Notes under the pieces: model-generated
The model's input: only the letters and a program-made list of their open reading frames with translations
The model's database searches: none
What the model was told of the DNA's origin: nothing
Made by a program: the position numbers and the translations under genes
Shown: positions 35,050 to 37,247 of the stretch, one piece after another
Position numbering within the stretch: the stretch's first letter is position 1
Layout: each line of letters starts with the position of its first letter
From: Methylomonas koyamae
GTDB taxonomy: Bacteria > Pseudomonadota > Gammaproteobacteria > Methylococcales > Methylomonadaceae
Assembly (NCBI RefSeq): GCF_006483455.1
Contig: NZ_PPPU01000057.1
Coordinates: 1-37,247, forward strand
DNA: 37,247 nucleotides
Direction of reading: 5' to 3'

Positions 35050-36430
35050 CCAGCCGCTGGCCTTCGTCGACCTGGAAACCACCGGCGCCACCGCCACCAA
35101 GGACCGCATCACCGAAATCGGCATTGTCCTGGTCGATGCCGACGGGGTGCGGGAATGGAACCAGTTGGTCAATCCGCAAACCCGGATTCCGTTGTTCATC
35201 GAACAAATGACCGGCATCAGCAATGAGATGGTCGCCGAGATGCCCAGCTTTGCCCAAGTAGCCGGCGAAGTGGCGGAATTGCTGGAGGGGCGCTTGTTTA
35301 TCGCCCACAACGCCCGCTTCGATTACGGCTTCTTGAAGAACGAGTTCAGCCGGGTGGGCATGAGCTTTCGGCCGCAAGTGCTGTGCACCGTCAAACTGTC
35401 GCGGGCTTTGTATCCGCACTTCCACCGCCACAATCTGGACAGCCTGATCGAACGCCACGGCTTGCAGGCCAAAGACCGGCACCGGGCCTTGGCCGATGCG
35501 CAATTGATTCATCAATTCTGGACCCAGGCTTGCGAGCAATTTTCTGCAGAGACCGTCGATGCAGCGGTGCAGCGTCTGGTCGGCCGCTCCAGTCTGCCAT
35601 CCAATATCGACCCGTTATTGATCCACGATTTGCCGGAAGCCCCCGGCGTCTACCTGTTTTACGGCGAGAACGACCTGCCGCTTTACATTGGCAAAAGCGT
35701 CAACATCCGCAATCGGGTGCTGGCGCATTTCGGCGCCGACCACAAGAACAGCAAGGAGATGAGCCTGGCCCAGCAACTGCGCCGCATCGACTGGATCGAA
35801 ACCGCCGGCGAATTGGGCGCGCTGTTGCTGGAAGCCCGCTTGATCAAGGACAAAACCCCGGTGCACAACCAGCGCCTGCGTCGCAAAAACGCCTTGTGCG
35901 CCTGGCAGTTACAACAACAGGGCGAGCAACTCAAGCCGGTATTGAGCTGGGCTGGCGAGCTGGATTTCGGCGCCCAGGACAATCTCTACGGCCTGTACCA
36001 CAGCCAACGCGACGCCCAAAAAGCCTTGCGCGGCGTCGCCGAACAGCACGGCCTGTGTTTGAGCGTATTGGGCTTGGAGAAAACCGCCGCTGGTAGGCCG
36101 TGCTTCGGTTACCAGATCAAAAAATGCCGCGGCGCTTGCGTCGGCAGCGAAGCGCCGCTGGCCCACGCGGCGCGGGTGCTGATCGCCATGCAAAAACTCA
36201 AACTCGCCGTCTGGCCGTATCCGGGCGCAATTGGCGTCCGTGAAGGCGCGGAACTGCACGTGATCGACCGTTGGTGTTACTTGGGCACCACGAAAAACGA
36301 GGCGGAAATCGCGGAGTTGTTGCAGGCTGGCGTTCCGGCGTTTGACCGGGATACTTATATGCTGCTGAGTAAGTCGTTGAAAAAGGCTGAGGTTGTGGCG
36401 TTGTCGCAGAGATTGAGAGTGGTTGGTTGA
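35033..36430 (+). CDS. DnaQ-type 3'-5' exonuclease fused to GIY-YIG endonuclease domain
   Basis: 465 residues from ATG 35033, inside the end of gcvP. Residues 8-170 are a DEDDh exonuclease: DLETTG (Asp13, Glu15), HNARFDYGF (Asp97), and HRALADAQ (His150, Asp155). Residues about 203-290 are a GIY-YIG module: GVYLFY (205-210), then [12 protein letters not shown] (218-229), with a Glu (LLLEARLIK) in place. The remainder carries a UvrC-like cysteine stretch ([13 protein letters not shown]). The combination resembles the Cho/UvrC-like exonuclease family annotated as epsilon-like proteins. It likely acts in DNA repair; the coupling to gcvP is positional only. Confidence 0.88.
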
Positions 36431-36439
36431 ACCGCATTC

Positions 36440-36469
36440 GTCCGATTACGCGTTGCTAATCGGACCTAC
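36440..36469 (-). repeat. REP palindrome, GTAG-headed
   Basis: TCCGATTA (36441-36448) and TAATCGGA (36457-36464), 8 bp perfect, with CTAC (GTAG on the minus strand) at 36466-36469. It begins nine bases after the exonuclease stop. Confidence 0.7.
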
Positions 36470-36470
36470 A

Positions 36471-36630
36471 GCTCTGTGCGCACAATTTAGGTGGTCTAGT
36501 CGTCTAGTCGTGTAGGGTGCGGTGAGTTTACGAACCGCACCGTTCGCGAGCTAAAGCTCTGTGCGCACAATTTAGGTCGTCTAGTCGTGTAGGGTGTGGT
36601 GAGTTTACGAAACGCACCGTTCGCGAACGA
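36471..36630 (+). repeat. ~80-bp tandem duplication carrying two REPs
   Basis: The sequence from GCTCTGTGCGCACAATTTAG (36471) to CCGTTCGCGA recurs from 36556. The first copy has an extra CTAGTCGT. Each copy contains one REP: 36512-36541 with GGTGCGGT/ACCGCACC arms, and 36589-36618 with a partly wobble-paired stem. Both have GTAG heads and the loop GAGTTTACGA. Confidence 0.8.
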
Positions 36631-36659
36631 TGCGGTGCACGTTGTTTACCGCATCCTAC
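36629..36659 (-). repeat. REP palindrome, GTAG-headed
   Basis: GATGCGGT (36629-36636) and ACCGCATC (36648-36655), 8 bp perfect, followed by CTAC (GTAG on the minus strand) at 36656-36659. It is inverted relative to the two preceding REPs. Confidence 0.7.
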
Positions 36660-36666
36660 GGGCTGA

Positions 36667-37247
36667 TTATTCCACTTTTGGCAACGTGGTGTATACGTGT
36701 TCATATTGCCAGTTTGCGATTCCTTCGCAGCCTACGGATAGATAGTCATTAGGAACAGGAATTTCGGGATGCATCATCAAGAACATTCTTTCGATGACTT
36801 TAGTTCTTAACGACTCGTCAAGGCCTTCCCACCAAGAGATGCGTACGGCGTGATTCTCGCAGCACGATACGGAGAAGCGCAGTAATGCGTCCTCGACCTT
36901 TTCACCCGTCGCAACTCTCGTGGCGAGCGATTGAATGAAAGGAATACACGTTTGATTGCTCGAAACATGCCATCCAAATCCGAAAGCCCATCCGCCTTCG
37001 ATCGGAGCGGTAAAGAAAGTAATCAAATCGAACCGTGTCTGATAATTTCCGAGGTCTTGCAGGCGGCCGCCTTTGAAGTCGTAATCAGGGTAAAGTAGAC
37101 CTGACAATTGAATAGGGCATGGTGTGGATGATGTGAAGTAGGTGAACTCGAATTGTGCGTAGTCACCAGCAGAAAGCGCTGCATCGAATATCAATTTGTG
37201 GCGCCTTAACCTCGCGAGGCCAAGATCATAGAGCCGGCCCCAAAAAA
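36667..37247 (-). CDS. Unrecognised protein, 5' end beyond the window
   Basis: At least 193 residues; the frame stays open to the window edge (GRLYDLGLARLRRHKLIFDA continuing into ALSAGDYAQFEFTYFTS), so the internal TTG at 37192-37194 is probably not the true start. The chain is acidic and aromatic, with two adjacent cysteines (VSCCENHAVRISWWEG) and no signal peptide or transmembrane segment in view. I recognise no family. The stop lies just beyond the REP cluster. It is more A/T-rich than gcvP, consistent with an accessory gene. Confidence 0.65.
   Translation of the reverse strand, partial: FWGRLYDLGLARLRRHKLIFDAALSAGDYAQFEFTYFTSSTPCPIQLSGLLYPDYDFKGGRLQDLGNYQTRFDLITFFTAPIEGGWAFGFGWHVSSNQTCIPFIQSLATRVATGEKVEDALLRFSVSCCENHAVRISWWEGLDESLRTKVIERMFLMMHPEIPVPNDYLSVGCEGIANWQYEHVYTTLPKVE

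Overview
The window reads as chromosomal DNA of a gammaproteobacterium. Supporting signs are a YdbH/YnbE/YdbL module, GcvT and single-chain GcvP, a type II aryl-polyene (APE) pigment cluster, REP palindromes with a RAYT transposase, and a PEP-CTERM-like surface protein. The mixture resembles methanotrophs of the Methylomonas type; that placement is inference, as no marker gene here proves it. No rRNA, tRNA or CRISPR array was seen.

Layout. Positions 1-1.9 kb are mobile debris: the frameshifted 3' part of an IS110-type transposase, a long inverted repeat, an IS3-type transposase remnant, and a broken BRO-N (phage antirepressor-like) gene joined to it. At 1.9-4.35 kb lies a membrane-anchored STAND-like NTPase whose C-terminus is seven almost identical 43-residue TPR-like repeats. 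From 4.4 to 29.1 kb most genes are on the minus strand and make up an APE cluster in three blocks.

Reading in the direction of transcription, block 1 (29.1-24.2 kb) is a possible tiny membrane peptide, a methyltransferase, a DUF3261-type lipoprotein, ketosynthase, dehydratase, ketoreductase and a second ketosynthase. Block 2 (20.2-14.4 kb) is a chain-length-factor-like ketosynthase, PlsC-type acyltransferase, two acyl carrier proteins, a COG4648-type membrane protein, an acyl-AMP ligase fused to a hot-dog dehydratase, a GT2 glycosyltransferase and an LpxL-type acyltransferase. Block 3 (11.7-4.4 kb) is an MIO aromatic ammonia-lyase, thioesterase, LolA-like carrier, MMPL exporter, and then YdbH-YnbE-YdbL. 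Many joints are 4-base stop/start overlaps, so each block looks like one operon. The lyase would supply an aryl acrylate starter, the ligase loads it, the ketosynthase/ketoreductase/dehydratase set extends the polyene on the ACPs, the acyltransferases and glycosyltransferase build a lipid, and LolA, MMPL and possibly the YdbH bridge move it to the outer membrane.

Blocks 1 and 2 are separated by accessory genes (20.3-24.0 kb): a PEP-CTERM-like protein between inverted copies of a ~90-bp element, a RAYT flanked by inverted REPs, a GST, a SnoaL-like protein and a lipoprotein. Blocks 2 and 3 are separated by one plus-strand gene, a secreted metzincin-type metalloprotease with a PKD domain and its own terminator.

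From 29.3 kb the plus strand carries a YkgJ-type cysteine-cluster protein, a zinc-ribbon membrane protein, gcvT-gcvP (no gcvH), and a DnaQ-type exonuclease/GIY-YIG fusion overlapping gcvP. A REP cluster with an 80-bp tandem duplication follows, and the window ends inside an unrecognised minus-strand gene. The observation I rate highest is the YdbH-YnbE-YdbL intermembrane lipid bridge translationally coupled to the APE exporter.
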